Assembly: GCA_014729665.1 (NCBI GenBank)
Contig: WJJO01000130.1
Location: 1 to 7,245 of the forward strand
Direction of reading: 5' to 3'
DNA from: Caldifarciminota bacterium
GTDB taxonomy: Bacteria; Hydrothermota; Tepidihabitantia; B3-TA06
DNA length: 7,245 nt
This document shows, piece by piece, positions 6,432 to 7,245 of this stretch. The notes under the pieces are model-generated. The model worked only from the letters and a program-made list of their open reading frames with translations. It had not been told where the DNA came from and did no database searches. Numbering within the stretch: the stretch's first letter is position 1; every line of letters begins with the position of its first letter. A program made the translations under genes and the position numbers.

Positions 6432-6459
6432 ATCTTATTCCTGTTTGGTTGGTTGTCAA
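6432..6459 (-). promoter_or_regulatory. Possible leaderless promoter upstream of the exported beta-rich protein
   Basis: On the minus strand TTGACA (6459-6454), a 16-bp spacer and TAAGAT (6437-6432, 4 of 6 to TATAAT) precede the ATG at 6426. The expected transcript start is about 6425, essentially at the start codon. It occupies the only gap of any size (46 bp) in the minus-strand block, so it may start the glnA-gap-pgk transcript. The -10 match is weak, hence the modest confidence. Confidence 0.4.
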
Positions 6460-6472
6460 GCATAAACCCGGA

Positions 6473-6610
6473 CTATTTGGTTAAAGAGAACAGTAAATCG
6501 ACAAGGAAGAGAATCAATCCTATCCCGACTACGAGCACGACGAACCACAGTATCGAAAGGAATCTGCGTTTCCGGTTTTTTACTGAGGGCCTTTCCGGTT
6601 CCTCGGGCAT
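6473..6610 (-). CDS. Small single-pass membrane protein, 45 residues
   Basis: A 45-residue frame starts at the ATG 6610-6608, three bases after the stop of the upstream zinc-ribbon gene (TAG-CAA-ATG), and ends with TAG at 6475-6473. The N-terminus is charged (MPEEPERPSVKNRKRR, strongly basic at 11-16). It is followed by one hydrophobic helix, about 17-43, containing FLSILWFVVLVVGIGLILFL, and it ends SLTK. Basic residues before the helix predict a cytoplasmic N-terminus. The tight spacing suggests translational coupling to the zinc-ribbon gene; the two products share a tail-like terminal membrane helix preceded by basic residues. No family is recognised. It could be a spurious frame, but the hydrophobic helix, positive-inside pattern and spacing argue for a real gene. 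Confidence 0.6.
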   Translation of the reverse strand: MPEEPERPSVKNRKRRFLSILWFVVLVVGIGLILFLVDLLFSLTK

Positions 6611-6613
6611 TTG

Positions 6614-7245
6614 CTAGTCCAGGATGCTGCAGATTATCGACAACGCGACTATGAGGATAACCACCCCGACTATCACGCACCCGGCTGTATTCTTCTTCTT
6701 CTTTGCAGAAGCCTTAGCCGCGGGTCTGGCTTGAGGTCTGGGGGTTGAAGGCTTCGATGAGAAGATACCCTCCAGCTGCTCCACCAGACCTGAGGACGTC
6801 CTCCTGGGTTCAGGCTTTGCAAATGCGGCCTTGGCCTTGTGTTCGCGGTCCTCGGCCTCCTGTTCGGCTTTCATCTGCGCGTGAAGCCTTTCGTACTGGG
6901 CCGACGCGCTCTCCTCTTCAGGCTCTTCTTCGACTTCTATCTCCTCCTCGGTTTCGACTTCCGGTTCGAGGTCGGCGATCTCGGTTTCGTGGGTGGCAGC
7001 ATCACCGGATTCTTCGAGGTCCTCGGCCATCTCTGCGAACATTGCCTGCGATTTCCTGGCTTCCCGTTCGGCTTCCTCGCGTTCGCGCTTGAGCTGTTCG
7101 AGGTATGCGCCCGGCTTGTAGGTGAACTCATCCAGGTCTTCCTTTTCGGTGACGTCTATTACCGGTGAATCTTCTTCCCGTTCCTCCCTTACTTCTACCG
7201 AGAATATCTCGCCGCAGTTGTTGCACATCCTGCGCTCGGACCCCC
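6614..7245 (-). CDS. Zinc-ribbon, coiled-coil, tail-anchored membrane protein, N-terminus probably beyond right edge
   Basis: The frame is open from the right edge to TAG at 6616-6614. Codons at the edge read GSERRMCNNCGEIF. The Met at 7228 is a possible start (204 residues), but no Shine-Dalgarno precedes it at proper distance, and GSE-R-MCxNCG looks like the second half of a double-CxxC zinc ribbon (CPxCGSExRMCxNCGxxF). I infer that the first Cys pair lies outside the window. Counting from that Met: CNNCGEIF (2-9); a charged, probably coiled-coil stretch about 40-73; a very acidic segment about 80-107 (many Glu); a second helical Gln/Glu/Lys-rich stretch about 108-138; a Pro/Ala/Lys basic linker 160-179 ending KKKK; and a C-terminal membrane helix 182-203. 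The topology predicted is a cytosolic ribbon with a C-terminal anchor. No enzymatic motif is seen and the role is unknown. It is followed after 3 nt by a 45-residue membrane protein. Confidence 0.8.
   Translation of the reverse strand, partial: GSERRMCNNCGEIFSVEVREEREEDSPVIDVTEKEDLDEFTYKPGAYLEQLKREREEAEREARKSQAMFAEMAEDLEESGDAATHETEIADLEPEVETEEEIEVEEEPEEESASAQYERLHAQMKAEQEAEDREHKAKAAFAKPEPRRTSSGLVEQLEGIFSSKPSTPRPQARPAAKASAKKKKNTAGCVIVGVVILIVALSIICSILD

Noticed and set aside
6387..6617. Plus-strand 76-residue frame
   Set aside because: It is antisense to the small membrane protein and the start of the exported protein, with no ribosome site and no recognisable features.
6745..7168. Two plus-strand frames opposite the zinc-ribbon gene
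   Set aside because: They are Arg/Pro- and Phe/Leu-rich shadows of the acidic low-complexity coding sequence, with no start signals.
1..7245. tRNA, rRNA, riboswitch, insertion sequence, CRISPR or phage signals
   Set aside because: Reading both strands I saw no cloverleaf-like sequence, transposase, terminal inverted repeats, spaced direct repeats or attachment-site duplication. The only tandem repeat is the short heptamer array.

Overview
The window reads as a chromosomal piece of a diderm (Gram-negative-type) bacterium. It holds housekeeping carbon and nitrogen genes interleaved with several exported or envelope proteins. Three proteins carry signal peptides, and two of these look like outer-membrane or surface proteins. 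The promoters I can see resemble sigma-70 sites (TTGACA/TATAAT). No RNA gene, mobile element or CRISPR array is visible. The lineage cannot be fixed from this sequence. The repeat-type surface protein, the divergent PGK and the glnA-gap-pgk order suggest a poorly sampled phylum, but that is a guess.

Left part (1-1787): a HEAT-repeat exported protein, cut by the left edge, runs on the minus strand. It is divergent from a plus-strand repeat-containing surface protein of the LA_2272 type. The 160 bp between them carry back-to-back promoters. The HEAT gene appears to be leaderless (its -10 box lies 8 nt before the ATG), whereas the surface-protein gene has a 30-nt leader with a strong Shine-Dalgarno.

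Middle (1788-2083): a gene-free convergent intergenic stretch. It contains a nested imperfect inverted repeat and a degenerate 7-bp tandem repeat array abutting the pgk stop codon.

Right part (2084-7245): everything is on the minus strand. In transcription order it holds a zinc-ribbon/coiled-coil/tail-anchored membrane protein cut by the right edge, a 45-residue membrane protein 3 nt behind it, a possible second leaderless promoter, a secreted beta-rich (probable outer-membrane) protein, glutamine synthetase (glnA), glyceraldehyde-3-phosphate dehydrogenase (gap) and phosphoglycerate kinase (pgk). The last four are tightly packed: a TGATG overlap, a 25-bp gap, then a GTGA overlap. They are most simply read as one operon. 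GAPDH and PGK catalyse consecutive glycolytic/gluconeogenic steps. Glutamine synthetase places ammonium assimilation in the same transcript, and the preceding envelope protein is the odd partner.

Several starts differ from the longest open frames, and the reasons are given per gene. Two small or edge genes (the HEAT protein and the 45-residue membrane protein) were found by reading the strands directly.
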